From NCBI GenBank assembly GCA_913776045.1, contig CAJYOI010000008.1, forward strand, positions 1 to 64,000: a stretch of DNA of 64,000 nt. Direction: 5' to 3'. The position numbers were made by a program, and so were the translations under genes. Shown here in pieces: positions 28,401 through 36,584 of the stretch; within the stretch, counting starts at the first letter, position 1, and each line of letters starts with the position of its first letter. The stretch comes from an uncultured Sphingomonas sp. GTDB lineage: Bacteria > Pseudomonadota > Alphaproteobacteria > Sphingomonadales > Sphingomonadaceae. Under the pieces are notes generated by a model, which saw nothing but the letters and a program-made list of their open reading frames with translations, was not told the origin of the DNA and did not search any database.

Positions 28401-29021
28401 GAAGGCTGCCTCGCCCCGCTCACCATCGTCATACCGGACGGCTCGTTTCTGTCGCCCCCGCCGGGCCGCGCGGTCGTCGCGGGCAATACCGAAGTCAGCC
28501 AGGCGGTATGCAATGCTTTGCTCGGTGCGCTCGGCGCCTCGGCCGCCGCGCAAGGCACGATGAACAACTTCCTCTTCGGCACCGACCGCTACCAATATTA
28601 CGAGACGATCTGCGGCGGCACGGGCGCGGGGCCGGACTTCGCCGGCGCGTCTGCGGTGCACAGCCACATGACCAATACCCGCATCACCGATCCCGAAATC
28701 CTCGAACACCGCTATCCCGTCCGGCTCGACACCTTCGCGATCCGCCGCGGATCGGGCGGCGGCGGTCGGTACCGCGGCGGTGATGGTGCGATCCGCGCGA
28801 TCACCGCGCTGGAGACGATGACCGCGACCATCGTCGCCTCCCGCCGAACTATCGCGCCGTTCGGCCTGGCCGGCGGGGGTGACGGCGCCGTCGGCACGCA
28901 ACGCGTCGAAGGGCGCGATGGCCACATCACGACGCTGGCAGGGGTCGATCAGATCGAGCTCCAGGCCGGCGACCGCTTCGTGATCGAAACGCCGGGCGGC
29001 GGCGGCTACGGCGGGACCTGA
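25473..29021 (+). CDS. HyuA-HyuB fusion, probable ATP-dependent 5-oxoprolinase
   Basis: This 1182-residue protein joins the two halves that many bacteria encode separately. Residues 1-~670 are HyuA-like: D-R-G-G-T-F-T-D at the start, D-M-G-G-T-S-T-D-V-A and G-P-A-C-Y. The rest is HyuB-like (a segment beginning PVQLELFNTRF, N-M-K-E-R-L-D-F-S-C and the Gly-rich end). The fused layout and length match eukaryotic-type 5-oxoprolinase, which hydrolyses 5-oxoproline to glutamate with ATP. A hydantoinase-like activity cannot be excluded. GAGGAA precedes the ATG at 25473. DUF969/DUF979 across the promoter support 5-oxoproline as substrate. Confidence 0.87.
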   Translation: MAGWAFWIDRGGTFTDIVARAPDGSLTTAKLLSENPELYADAAIAGIRAILQLDSDAPLPTDRIEAVKMGTTVATNALLERKGARTLLVVDRGFADLLAIGDQTRPRLFDLAIRRPAPLYDDVIEIGGRIDTNGNPVTPRDDAETAALLAAKRAEGFDAVAIALTHSWAHGAAEAQVAALARQAGFAQVSASHAVSPLIGLVSRGRTTVVDAYLSPILRRYVDRVAGALGPIPLHFMQSSGGLADAQAFQGKDAILSGPAGGVVAAARTAAAAGFDQVIGFDMGGTSTDVALYAGRFERVLDAEIAGVEMRVPMMAIETVAAGGGSILHYDGSRFRVGPDSAGAHPGPACYRRGGPLTVTDANVLVGKVQPDYFPAVFGAGGDEPLDADATRRGFADLAERIGMDDPRAVAEGFLEVAVAHMAAAIKRVALEQGADVTSFALQCFGGAGGQHACRVAEVLGMRTVLIHPFAGVLSAYGMGLADRVAIRQRSVERPFGEALDDLVSALGEEAAAEVGARARHVATVRLRYAGTDTALAVDWTDTATMRAAFEAAHHARFGFVSPDRDILIESVLVEAIVAGEPVTPPALPPRAGPTPPPIAHVAIWTGAAEHTAPVHDRTELRPGDRITGPALIREAIATTMVEPGWALAVGTGGELVLTHESAAAHETRDPTRVDPVQLELFNTRFMGIAERMGVVLRNTASSVNMKERLDFSCALFDAQGRLIANAPHVPVHLGAMGESVRTVIAGRGATLKPGDVVALNNPFNGGTHLPDVTVIAPVFDDAGAEIRFFVANRGHHADIGGLTPGSTPPASHTLEEEGVVIDDFLLVDGGHLREDAFRRLLADARYPARSPDTNVADIRAQLAANATGIAELNALVASSGWPVVQAYMSHVMANAEESIRRVLTRLSDGAFDYAMDDGTPLKVCVTIDHAARAATIDFTGTGPASTGNFNAPPAVTRAVVLYAFRCLVGDDLPLNEGCLAPLTIVIPDGSFLSPPPGRAVVAGNTEVSQAVCNALLGALGASAAAQGTMNNFLFGTDRYQYYETICGGTGAGPDFAGASAVHSHMTNTRITDPEILEHRYPVRLDTFAIRRGSGGGGRYRGGDGAIRAITALETMTATIVASRRTIAPFGLAGGGDGAVGTQRVEGRDGHITTLAGVDQIELQAGDRFVIETPGGGGYGGT

Positions 29022-29039
29022 CGGGTCGAGGGCGGCGGT

Positions 29040-29498
29040 CAGATCTTCGCTGCGCAGACCGCCCGCTGGAAGAAGGTGTATGGCGGGCTGGGGGCGCTGC
29101 GGCAACCCGAGGACAAGAACCGGAAGCTGAGGCAGATCTTCGCGGACCTGAGCCCGGACAGGCATATCCTGCAGAATGTCCCGGCAAAAAAGCTCTGACG
29201 CCCGGGCGGCGCGAGATCGTCGCGCACGTCCAGGCGTCCCGCGTCAGCGAGCGGCGCAGTTACATCGCGCTCGGCGTCGACCGCTCATCGGTGCGATACG
29301 TGTCGCACAAGCCGGTCCAGGCGCCGCTGCGGTTGCGCATCCATGATCTGGCGGCGGCACGGGTGCGCTATGGCTATGTCCGGATCTCCCTCCCACTGCG
29401 ACGGGAGGGCTGGCTGGTGAACCGCAAGCGGGTTTAACGCTGACGCTGGTCGACGCCTTCACCCGCGAGGCGCGCCACCGTTCATTCATCCAGATGTG
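29040..29498 (+). pseudogene. decayed IS3 family (IS407-like) transposase
   Basis: The frame from 29040 reads like an OrfA C-terminus (ARWKKVYGGL, RQPEDKNRKLRQIFADL) and stops at a TGA. The frame continues directly as an OrfB N-terminus (TPGRREIVAHVQ, SERRSYIALGVDRSSVRY, YGYVRI, REGWLVNRKRV) to a TAA at 29435. After that, TLVDAFTRE from the catalytic core appears in another frame. About 100 codons are missing between, and the DDE residues are lost. It is non-functional. Confidence 0.8.
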
Positions 29499-29797
29499 AT
29501 GTGCTTTATCGCGAAGACGGCGAGATCATGAGATTGAGCCAGACCGGTTCATCGTAAATCCGATCCACCAGACGCCGGGACTGAACACCTAGGATCAAGC
29601 GAACACGATGGAGCATCATCGCGCTCGGTTGCTTGCAATCGGCAGCGGTTGGGTTCGGCATGCTGCGGCTCTTTCCTAACGACACGGGCCACTCAGCTCT
29701 CGCTCTTATTCCCTCTCCCCCCACACGCAGGTGACCTGCTTCTCCCCGCGTGAACGAAAACATGTGATCGAAACAACGCGCTAACCCTGTGAAAGAT
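29499..29797. other. non-coding stretch between IS remnant and iron cassette
   Basis: No open frame here has convincing protein character. Base composition falls below that of the surrounding genes toward the right end. The region ends in the promoter of the TonB receptor. Confidence 0.5.
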
Positions 29798-29816
29798 GAT
29801 ATTGATAGTGACTCGC
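29798..29816. promoter_or_regulatory. candidate Fur-type iron box
   Basis: GATATTGATAGTGACTCGC matches 13 of 19 positions of the classical Fur box GATAATGATAATCATTATC and lies 44 bases before the receptor ATG. A match of this quality can arise by chance, but the gene context favours it. Confidence 0.45.
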
Positions 29817-29859
29817 ATAAGCGATCGCGCTAGGGTGCTCCCGACCAAGAGGAACACCG

Positions 29860-32139
29860 ATGCGATTGACAATTCTACTAACCGGCGGGGCGGCGCTTGG
29901 CATCGCAGTCGCGATCTCGGCTCCGGCGTTTGCCGCTGATGACAAACACCATTCCGCAGTCGACGTTACAGCCGATCCCGAGCAGCGCAGCGACGACGTA
30001 GTCGTCGTCGGCAAGAGCTACGGCCAGGAAGTTGGTAAGACGGTCACCCCGCTGAAGGACGTCGCCAACACCGTCACGGTCATCGATCGTGCGCAGATCG
30101 AAGCGCAGAACCTGTTCACGCTGGAGGACGCCCTCACCGCCACAGTCGGCGTGACGGTGAATGGTGTCAGCAGTGAAGACCCCTCGTTCTTCTCGCGCGG
30201 GTTCGCCATCAACAATTATCTGGTCGACGGCGTGCCGACGCTGGCATTCGGCTTCCCAGGCGTCGTGCCCGACCTGTTCGCGTACGATCGGCTGGAGGTG
30301 CTGCGCGGTCCGGCAGGCCTGTTCAGCGGCACCGGCAATCCGGCCGGCAGCATCAACCTAGTACGCAAGCGGCCGCTCGACATCTTCACCGTACGAGCCG
30401 CCGCCGGCTATGGCAGCTGGGACAACACGCGCTTCGAACTCGACGTGTCGACGCCCCTGGGTCAGCGCGCCGGCATTCGCGGCGGCCTGATGGTGCAGGA
30501 CCAGGACCAGTTCTTCGACGTTGGCCATCGCAACCGCCTGAACGCCTTCGCCGTCGCCGACATCGAGCTCGGTGTCGACACGACTTTCACCTTCGGCGGC
30601 TCGTACGACCGCTTCAGACCGGCGATCCAGTCGGGGCTACCGGGCTATGTCGGCGGCGCGACCGACGGAAGCGAAGGGCGTCTGCTAGACGTCGATCGGT
30701 CGACATATCTGGGTGCCGACTGGAACCGCTTCCGGTCAGACACCTACACCGGCTTCGCCGAGCTGACCCATCGCATCTCGAACCGCTGGACGCTGCGCGC
30801 TACGGGGCTGTATAACAAGGTCGATCGCATCGATATCTACAGCTACATCGGCAACCAGCCGGTGACACCGGCCAACGCCGGGACGACCAACCACATCGCG
30901 TTCCGCGGCGACAGCTTTTCGGAAACCCGGTCGGTCGACGTCAATGCGATCGGATCGTTCCTTGCGTTCGGGCAGGACCAGACCCTCATCCTGGGCGCCG
31001 ATTACCAGGCGCAGGATTTCGACAGCTATTCCACCCGCCTGTCAAACTATGCGCGGATCAACGTCTTCAACCCCGTCTCGCCCGCGGAACCGCCGCTCAA
31101 TCCCTATGCCCCCTCGCCGCTTTATCCGGTACAGGGGTCGGGGGCGACCTGCGCCGGCGTGACCGCGCCCACCGCGACCTGCGTGGCGCAAACTTATGGC
31201 GCGACGAATACCGTCGTTGAGCAGTATGGTCTTTACGGCCAGGCCCGCATCCAGCCGGTCGCCGGCATGACGCTGATCGGCGGCGGACGCCTCACGTGGT
31301 GGGAACAGGCCGCGACGACGCTGCTACCAGTCCGCGGTCCCCAGCGCGCGACGACGATCGATGCCCAGTTCACGCCCTATGCCGGACTGGTATGGGACGT
31401 GACGCGTGACCTGAACCTCTACGCCAGCTACGCCGACAGCTTCGCGCCGCAGTCGACCCCCGCCGGACGCACCCTGTTCGGTGGCGGCGAGGTGAAGCCG
31501 CTGGTCGGCGACCAGTATGAAATCGGATCGAAGCTGGCGCTGATGGACGACCGCCTGTTGCTGACCGGCGCGGTCTATCAGATCACGCAGAGCAACCGGA
31601 ACTTCAACGTTGCCGACGATCCGCTGCTGTTCCTGCAGGTCGGCAAGGTCCGCGCGCGTGGCATCGAGGCGGCGGCGCAGGGCGAGATCCGGCCTGGCTG
31701 GTTCGTGAACGGCGGCTATACCTACACGAAGACCAAGTATCTGGAGGATACTCAGCCCCAGTTCGAAGGGCTGGCGCTGACCCCGATCATCCCGGAACAC
31801 ATGGTCAAGCTCTTCACCAACTATGCGTCCAAGTCAGGCATGCTGGACGGCGCGAGTCTGGGCGGCGGGGTGACGTGGTTCAGCGAGACGTTCGGCGGAA
31901 CGCCGTCGGTAGTGAACGCGAACGGCACTCGCACCGTGTCGTCGATCGTTCGCCAGCCGGCCTATGCCGTGGTCGACCTGCGTGCCGGCTATGCGTTCAC
32001 CGACCTGATCTCGCTCGCGGTCAACATGAACAACCTGTTCGACAAGAATTATTATTCGCGCATCTCGTCGACCGGTCGCGGCAACTATTATGGCGCACCG
32101 CGTAGCGTGTTCGCGACGCTCAGGGTCGGCTTCCGGTGA
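29860..32139 (+). CDS. TonB-dependent siderophore receptor
   Basis: This 759-residue receptor has a signal peptide ending in P-A-F-A-A and a TonB-box-like D-D-V-V-V-V. The plug carries TLKD-type V-A-N-T-V-T-V-I-D and L-E-V-L-R-G-P-A-G-L-F-S-G, as in siderophore receptors. The barrel ends in F-A-T-L-R-V-G-F-R. A good AGAGGAA Shine-Dalgarno precedes the ATG. It heads a four-gene overlapping cassette (DUF3649, PepSY, DUF3325) characteristic of iron-siderophore uptake and reduction. Confidence 0.92.
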   Translation: MRLTILLTGGAALGIAVAISAPAFAADDKHHSAVDVTADPEQRSDDVVVVGKSYGQEVGKTVTPLKDVANTVTVIDRAQIEAQNLFTLEDALTATVGVTVNGVSSEDPSFFSRGFAINNYLVDGVPTLAFGFPGVVPDLFAYDRLEVLRGPAGLFSGTGNPAGSINLVRKRPLDIFTVRAAAGYGSWDNTRFELDVSTPLGQRAGIRGGLMVQDQDQFFDVGHRNRLNAFAVADIELGVDTTFTFGGSYDRFRPAIQSGLPGYVGGATDGSEGRLLDVDRSTYLGADWNRFRSDTYTGFAELTHRISNRWTLRATGLYNKVDRIDIYSYIGNQPVTPANAGTTNHIAFRGDSFSETRSVDVNAIGSFLAFGQDQTLILGADYQAQDFDSYSTRLSNYARINVFNPVSPAEPPLNPYAPSPLYPVQGSGATCAGVTAPTATCVAQTYGATNTVVEQYGLYGQARIQPVAGMTLIGGGRLTWWEQAATTLLPVRGPQRATTIDAQFTPYAGLVWDVTRDLNLYASYADSFAPQSTPAGRTLFGGGEVKPLVGDQYEIGSKLALMDDRLLLTGAVYQITQSNRNFNVADDPLLFLQVGKVRARGIEAAAQGEIRPGWFVNGGYTYTKTKYLEDTQPQFEGLALTPIIPEHMVKLFTNYASKSGMLDGASLGGGVTWFSETFGGTPSVVNANGTRTVSSIVRQPAYAVVDLRAGYAFTDLISLAVNMNNLFDKNYYSRISSTGRGNYYGAPRSVFATLRVGFR

Positions 32140-32450
32140 CGACCGTCGCGGACATGGGCGCCGCGCGATGGCGGCGGCGCGTGGACATAGCCCTGCGCAT
32201 CGTCGCCGCGGTGCCGATCGGCTACGGCGTTTCGAGCCTGTGGGCGATGGCTCTTGCGCGCGTTCTGCCGATGGCGCGATCGGAAGCCACCGTTACCGCG
32301 ACGCTGGTCGCGCTGGCGTTGTGCGCGGTGACAGTGATGTACGCCTTCGCCGCGCGAAGCGGCCTCCGCGCGCTTGTCGTGCTGCTCGTGCTGGGCGGGC
32401 TCGCGGGCGCGATCGCCTGGTCTTCGATCGCCAGCGGGGGGCGGGCGTGA
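32136..32450 (+). CDS. DUF3649-type small membrane protein of the siderophore cassette
   Basis: The protein has 104 residues and three hydrophobic segments, with Y-G-V-S-S-L-W-A-M-A-L-A in the first half as in DUF3649. GTG 32136 overlaps the receptor stop; ATG 32154 is a shorter alternative. Its role is unknown, but in this position it accompanies PepSY reductase-type proteins. Confidence 0.72.
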   Translation: MTTVADMGAARWRRRVDIALRIVAAVPIGYGVSSLWAMALARVLPMARSEATVTATLVALALCAVTVMYAFAARSGLRALVVLLVLGGLAGAIAWSSIASGGRA

Positions 32451-34036
32451 AAAGCTTCCGGCAGAGCCAGGCGTCACTCCACACCTGGTCGGGGCTGTTG
32501 CTCGGCTGGGTGCTGTTCGTCGTGTTCGTGACCGGCACGATCGCCTTTTGGCGCGAGGGGTTGAATCGCTGGATGCGCCCCGAACTCGCCCGCGTCGAGA
32601 GCCCCGCAACCGTCCTCGCCGGCGCGCAACGCTTCCTTCAGGGCAAGGCGCCGGACGCAAAAAGCTGGTTCATCACGATGCCCGGCGTCAGTTCCCCCGG
32701 CGCGCAGGTGCTGTGGATCCCGCAGCCCAAGCCCGGCGAAATTGCCCGTGGTCGGCGCGGACGACGCGACACCCAGGCGCTGATAGGCGCCGACGGTCGG
32801 CCGACGGTGGCGCGAGAGACCCGTGGCGGCGACTTCTTCTATCGTTTCCATTTCGACCTCTATTACATGCCCGTCATATGGGCGCGCTGGCTGGTCGGCG
32901 TGGCCTCGATCATGATGCTGGTCGCAATCCTGACCGGGATCGTCACCCACAAGAAGATCTTCCGCGATTTCTTCACGCTGCGCCGCCAGAAGGACCAGCG
33001 GTCTTGGCTCGATGGGCATAACGCCACCGCGGTGCTGGCGCTGCCGTTCCACCTGATGATTACCTATACCGGCATCGTCACGCTGATGGCGCTGCTGATG
33101 CCGTGGGCGACGATCGCGAATTACGAGGACGAGGCGAAGTTTTCCGACGCGATGTTCCCGCATGTGAAGGCGGAGGAGCGCAGCGGTACCGCCACCCCCC
33201 TTACCGACCTGCGCCGCATCGTCCGCGATGCCGAGGCACGGCTGGGCGGCCCCGCCGGGTTCATCGAAGTGACCCAGCCCGGAGATGTGGTGTCGCGCGT
33301 GACGGTCAGCCGCACGCCGGGATCGATGCTCAACACCCGTACCCCGCTCGCGACCTACGACGGCGCGACCGGCAAGCTCGTCTGGCAGTCCCCCGCCCCC
33401 GGGGGCGCGGCGGCGACCGCGGGAGTGATGATCGGCCTTCATGCCGGCCGCTTCGGCGATACGACGATGCGCTGGCTGTACTTCCTGTGCGGCGTCGCCG
33501 GTACGCTGATGGTGGCGAGCGGCCTCATACTGTGGACGGTCAAGGGCCGCGGGAAGCTGCCCGATCCGGCGCGGCCGCATTTCGGCTTTCGGCTGGTCGA
33601 ACGGTTGAACGTAGCGGTGATCGGCGGCTTTCCGCTGGGCGTCGCGTGCTTGTTGTGGGCCAATCGTCTGCTGCCGGTCGCTATGAAGGGGCGCGCGGCC
33701 TGGGAAGTCCACGCGCTGTTCCTCGCCTGGGGCGCGGCACTGTTGCTGGCGCTGGTCCGCAAACCGCAGCACGGCTGGGTGGCGCTGCTCGGCGCGACTG
33801 GCGGTCTGCTCGCGCTGCTCCCGGTGTACAATATCGCCTTTACCGAACGGGGGCTGTTCGCGTCGCTGTCGAGCGGCGACTGGCTGCCGGTCGGCGTCGA
33901 CCTGACGCTGATCGTCTTCGCAGCGGGTTTTCTTGCCACCGCCCGCCGGGTCGTCCGTCATGAACCGGGACGGCGCAAGCTCCGCCGGGCACGTCCCGCC
34001 GCCACACCCGCCGCCCTACCGGAGCCCGCCGAATGA
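32447..34036 (+). CDS. PepSY-associated TM helix protein (probable ferric-siderophore reductase)
   Basis: The protein has 529 residues. An N-terminal helix S-L-H-T-W-S-G-L-L-L-G-W-V-L-F starts the PepSY_TM pattern, followed by H-F-D-L-Y-Y-M, GIVTHKKIFRDFF, LDGHNATAV and a helix with H-L-M-I-T-Y-T-G. A later segment has GLHAGRFGDTTMRWLYF. Paired His residues in the helices could bind heme. Relatives reduce ferric siderophores at the inner membrane. GTG 32447 overlaps the preceding stop. Confidence 0.85.
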   Translation: MKSFRQSQASLHTWSGLLLGWVLFVVFVTGTIAFWREGLNRWMRPELARVESPATVLAGAQRFLQGKAPDAKSWFITMPGVSSPGAQVLWIPQPKPGEIARGRRGRRDTQALIGADGRPTVARETRGGDFFYRFHFDLYYMPVIWARWLVGVASIMMLVAILTGIVTHKKIFRDFFTLRRQKDQRSWLDGHNATAVLALPFHLMITYTGIVTLMALLMPWATIANYEDEAKFSDAMFPHVKAEERSGTATPLTDLRRIVRDAEARLGGPAGFIEVTQPGDVVSRVTVSRTPGSMLNTRTPLATYDGATGKLVWQSPAPGGAAATAGVMIGLHAGRFGDTTMRWLYFLCGVAGTLMVASGLILWTVKGRGKLPDPARPHFGFRLVERLNVAVIGGFPLGVACLLWANRLLPVAMKGRAAWEVHALFLAWGAALLLALVRKPQHGWVALLGATGGLLALLPVYNIAFTERGLFASLSSGDWLPVGVDLTLIVFAAGFLATARRVVRHEPGRRKLRRARPAATPAALPEPAE

Positions 34037-34317
34037 CCGCCCTCGCGCTTATCGCCCTGGTGATCGCCTTCTCCCTATTCGCGCTGGCGACCGATCCGCA
34101 TGCGCTCGCCTGTCTTGGCGCGCGACCTGGCGCCAAGACCCGCCGCCTGCGGCGTGCGGGGGCGTGGGGATTGCTCGCGCTCGCGTTCCTGCTGACGATC
34201 GCCGCGCATGGCTGGCGGTTCGGCCCGGTATTGTGGACCGGTCTCGTCATGGTCGCCGCCGGCATCGTCTTCCTGTCGCTCAACCTACTGCCACTCCGAG
34301 TGAGGATGCCCAAATGA
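34033..34317 (+). CDS. DUF3325 family membrane protein
   Basis: The protein has 94 residues and three hydrophobic segments, with the family start L-I-A-L-V-I-A-F-S-L-F-A-L-A-T-D and a following basic loop R-R-L-R-R-A-G. It overlaps the PepSY gene by 4 bases and is the last intact gene of the cassette. Confidence 0.75.
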   Translation: MTALALIALVIAFSLFALATDPHALACLGARPGAKTRRLRRAGAWGLLALAFLLTIAAHGWRFGPVLWTGLVMVAAGIVFLSLNLLPLRVRMPK

Positions 34318-34411
34318 GCGTCTGCCGCTCGGCACCGCGGCCCTGTTCGGACTGTCGACCGCCGCTGGTGCGCACGAGGTCTGGATCGAGGCGCTGGATG
34401 AAGCGCTGGCC
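34314..34411 (+). pseudogene. 5' fragment of a DUF4198 gene, frameshifted and truncated
   Basis: The ATG at 34314 overlaps the DUF3325 stop, as expected for the next gene of the cassette. One base appears lost at codon 3. From 34319 the frame reads RLPLGTAALFGLSTAAGAHE then VWIEAL, the start of a DUF4198-type periplasmic protein. It then runs into IS3 sequence. Both lesions would abolish the product. Confidence 0.65.
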
Positions 34412-34427
34412 CGCCATGCAGGCCGGC

Positions 34428-34734
34428 AATCTTCCATAGCGACCACGGTTCGCAATTCACGAGCACGGCGTTCACCGCCGTCCTCCTGCACGAGAGGATC
34501 GCCATCGTCATGGACGGGACAGGCTGCTGGCACGACACTGTGTTCGTGGAGCGCCTTTGCCGCTGGGTGAAATACGAAGAGGTTTACCTCAACGCCTATA
34601 GGTCCGTCGCCGAGGTCCGCGCCAGCATCGGCCGACACCTCGACTCCTACAATGCCGTTCGACCGTATTCGGCACTTGGCGGCCGAACGCACGACCCGAT
34701 ATGTTTCCAAAAGCCGCTTCTCGCAGCGGCATGA
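34428..34734 (+). pseudogene. 3' fragment of an IS3 family transposase OrfB
   Basis: The frame reads FHSDHGSQFTS, then MDGTGCWHDTVFVERL, KYEEVYLNAY, RPYSALGGRTHD and ends in a TGA. It keeps the second Asp and the Glu of the DDE triad but no N-terminal half. Its subgroup differs from the remnant at 29040, so the two are not halves of one element. Confidence 0.82.
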
Positions 34735-34769
34735 TCAACAAGCGGCGATCCACTCAACGACCTCGCGAG

Positions 34770-35176
34770 GCTGTTCGAACAAGCCGAGCCATCTCTGTTC
34801 TGCTGCATGATGGAGGCGATGACCGCCAGCGGCATCGATTACACCATCTTCTTCTACACCCCCGACATCCATCCCCAAGAGGAAAACCTCCCGCGGAAGG
34901 ACGAGAATATCCGCCCCGCCGATGACCACGGCATGCCGTTCGTCACTGCCGACCATGATACGGCCAACCGGTTCAAGCGGGCAAAGGGCATGGAATGCGC
35001 ACCGGAGCGCTATGAGCGCTGCACGATGTGTTTAGACATGCGGTTCGAACGTACCGCGCTCTATGCGCATGAGAACGGTTTTCCCGCGATCACCTCGTCG
35101 CTCGGCATCTCGCCCTGGAAGGACATGTGAATCAGATAGACTCGGGCGAGCGCGCGGCGCCGACGGCGGAGGAACG
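34770..35176 (+). pseudogene. queH: broken queH (B12-independent epoxyqueuosine reductase)
   Basis: The centre reads [55 protein letters not shown] and [13 protein letters not shown], a clear match to QueH (DUF208). At the left, ISVLLH is joined directly to the M-E-A-M segment, so the Cys-Cys-Ala-Pro-Cys site is deleted. At the right, the frame breaks after K-D-M and N-Q-I-D-S-G-E-R-A-A continues in another frame before sequence is lost. The Fe-S site cannot form. Confidence 0.8.
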
Positions 35177-35179
35177 GAC

Positions 35180-35199
35180 ATATAAAGATATCTTTATAT
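35180..35199. promoter_or_regulatory. perfect 20-bp AT-rich palindrome upstream of the riboswitch
   Basis: ATATAAAGATATCTTTATAT is fully self-complementary in otherwise GC-rich DNA and lies about 30-45 bases before the riboswitch. From memory, it resembles operators of ArsR-type methionine/SAH regulators (SahR/SamR class), which would suit mesXD. No such regulator gene is in the window. Confidence 0.6.
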
Positions 35200-35227
35200 C
35201 ATGATTGACAGCATCGAGCCGATGGTG

Positions 35228-35445
35228 TTGAACGGCCATGTCGAGGTTCCCCATTCCAGGCATGGCGATGGGGCTAAGACGGGAAGCCGGTGGTGTCCTT
35301 CGGGGCAGAGTCCGGCGCTGCCCCCGCAACTGTAAGCGGCGAGCGGCGGCTCCATTTCGTGTCACTGGGTTTTCGCAAGAAGCCCGGGAAGGCCGGAGCC
35401 ACCGCGTTGACCCGTGAGCCAGGAGACCTGCCTTTCGACGCCATA
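35228..35445 (+). promoter_or_regulatory. cobalamin (B12) riboswitch
   Basis: Conserved elements appear in order: GCGATGGGGCTAAGACGGGA then AGCCGGTG (about 35265-35293), CTGCCCCCGCAACTGTAAGC (35318-35338) and the B12 box AGCCAGGAGACCTGCC (35417-35432). The 3' flank GGGGTTCCTC can pair with GAGGTTCCCC near 35242. MesX starts 130 bases after this. Adenosylcobalamin binding should turn off the B12-free methionine synthase. Confidence 0.93.
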
Positions 35446-35575
35446 ACGTTCCTCGGACGGGGGTTCCTCCGGTGGATCGCGCTTGATGCGACGGTTCGTG
35501 GTTTGCCGCCATCCGGGCCCGTTCACGCCTTGCGCGCTTTCGCCTGACCTCCCGCCCGCAAAGCCTGGGTGAGTC

Positions 35576-36559
35576 ATGACGAATAGCGGGTTCACATTTT
35601 CAATCAGCAGTATCCCGTTCGACGAGGATTATCGTCCGGCCGACAACACGCGCATCACCACGAACTTCGCAAATCTCGCGCGCGGGGACAGCCGCCAGGA
35701 GAATTTGCGCAACACGCTGGTGATGATCGACCACCGCTTCAACGCGCTGATGCACTGGGATAATCCCAAGGGTGATCGCTACACGCTGGAGCTGAAGATC
35801 GTCTCCGCCGCGCTTTCACTCGGCGATGGCGCAGACGACGAACCGTTTCCGCTCATCGAAATCCTGCACACGACCGTCACCGACTGTATCAGCGGCGAGC
35901 GCAATGACGGCATGATCGGTAACAACTTCTCATCCTATGTGCGCGATTACGACTTCAGTGTCGTCCTGCCCGATCACCTGAAGGCCGGGGGCGGGGGCGC
36001 GCCGGAGGGATTCGGCGATCTGCACGGCAATCTTTTCAAGCATTTCCTTGCATCAGCTGCTTACCGCGAAAACTTCCGCAAGCCGCCGGTCATCTGCCTC
36101 AGCGTATCGAGCAAGGAGGTCTATCATCGGACCGCCAATGTCCATCCGCTCCTCGGCGTCGAGTATCGCAACGACAAATTCTCGCCCACGGATCAGTATT
36201 TCGCCAAAATGGGCATGAAGGTGCGCTATTTCATGCCGCCTCACAGCGTCGCGCCCTTCGCCTTCTACCACACCGGCGATCTGGTCAGCGACTACACCAA
36301 CCTGGAACTCGCCAGCACCATCGCCACGATGGAGACGTTCCAGAAGATCTATCGCCCCGAAATCTACAACGCCAATTCTGTGGCGGCGGAGCATTACCAG
36401 CCGAGCTTGAGGTATCAGGACTATTCGCTGACGCGCATCGTCTACGATCGCGAAGAGCGTAGCCGCCTCGCCGTCGAGCAGGGCAAATTCGCCGAAGAGC
36501 ATTTCATCAAGCCGCATGCTGCCGCGCTTCAGCGCTGGTCCGCAACCTGCGGCCTCTGA
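35576..36559 (+). CDS. mesX: MesX (DUF1852), putative oxygenase partner of the MesD methionine synthase
   Basis: This 327-residue protein of the DUF1852 family has a characteristic start F-S-I-S-S-I-P-F-D-E-D-Y, then T-T-N-F-A-N-L-A-R-G and NNFSSYVRDYDFSVVLPDHL. No signal peptide is present. DUF1852 (MesX) is known to be needed, with oxygen, for MesD-type core methionine synthases. It is the first gene after the riboswitch, with GGGTGAG before the ATG, and lies 25 bases ahead of mesD. Confidence 0.9.
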   Translation: MTNSGFTFSISSIPFDEDYRPADNTRITTNFANLARGDSRQENLRNTLVMIDHRFNALMHWDNPKGDRYTLELKIVSAALSLGDGADDEPFPLIEILHTTVTDCISGERNDGMIGNNFSSYVRDYDFSVVLPDHLKAGGGGAPEGFGDLHGNLFKHFLASAAYRENFRKPPVICLSVSSKEVYHRTANVHPLLGVEYRNDKFSPTDQYFAKMGMKVRYFMPPHSVAPFAFYHTGDLVSDYTNLELASTIATMETFQKIYRPEIYNANSVAAEHYQPSLRYQDYSLTRIVYDREERSRLAVEQGKFAEEHFIKPHAAALQRWSATCGL

Positions 36560-36584
36560 TCCCCACGACACGAAGGTATCATCC

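Noticed and set aside
29040..34734. The two IS3 remnants as halves of one element split by the iron cassette
   Set aside because: The first looks IS407-like and the second belongs to another IS3 subgroup, so they are not parts of one gene.
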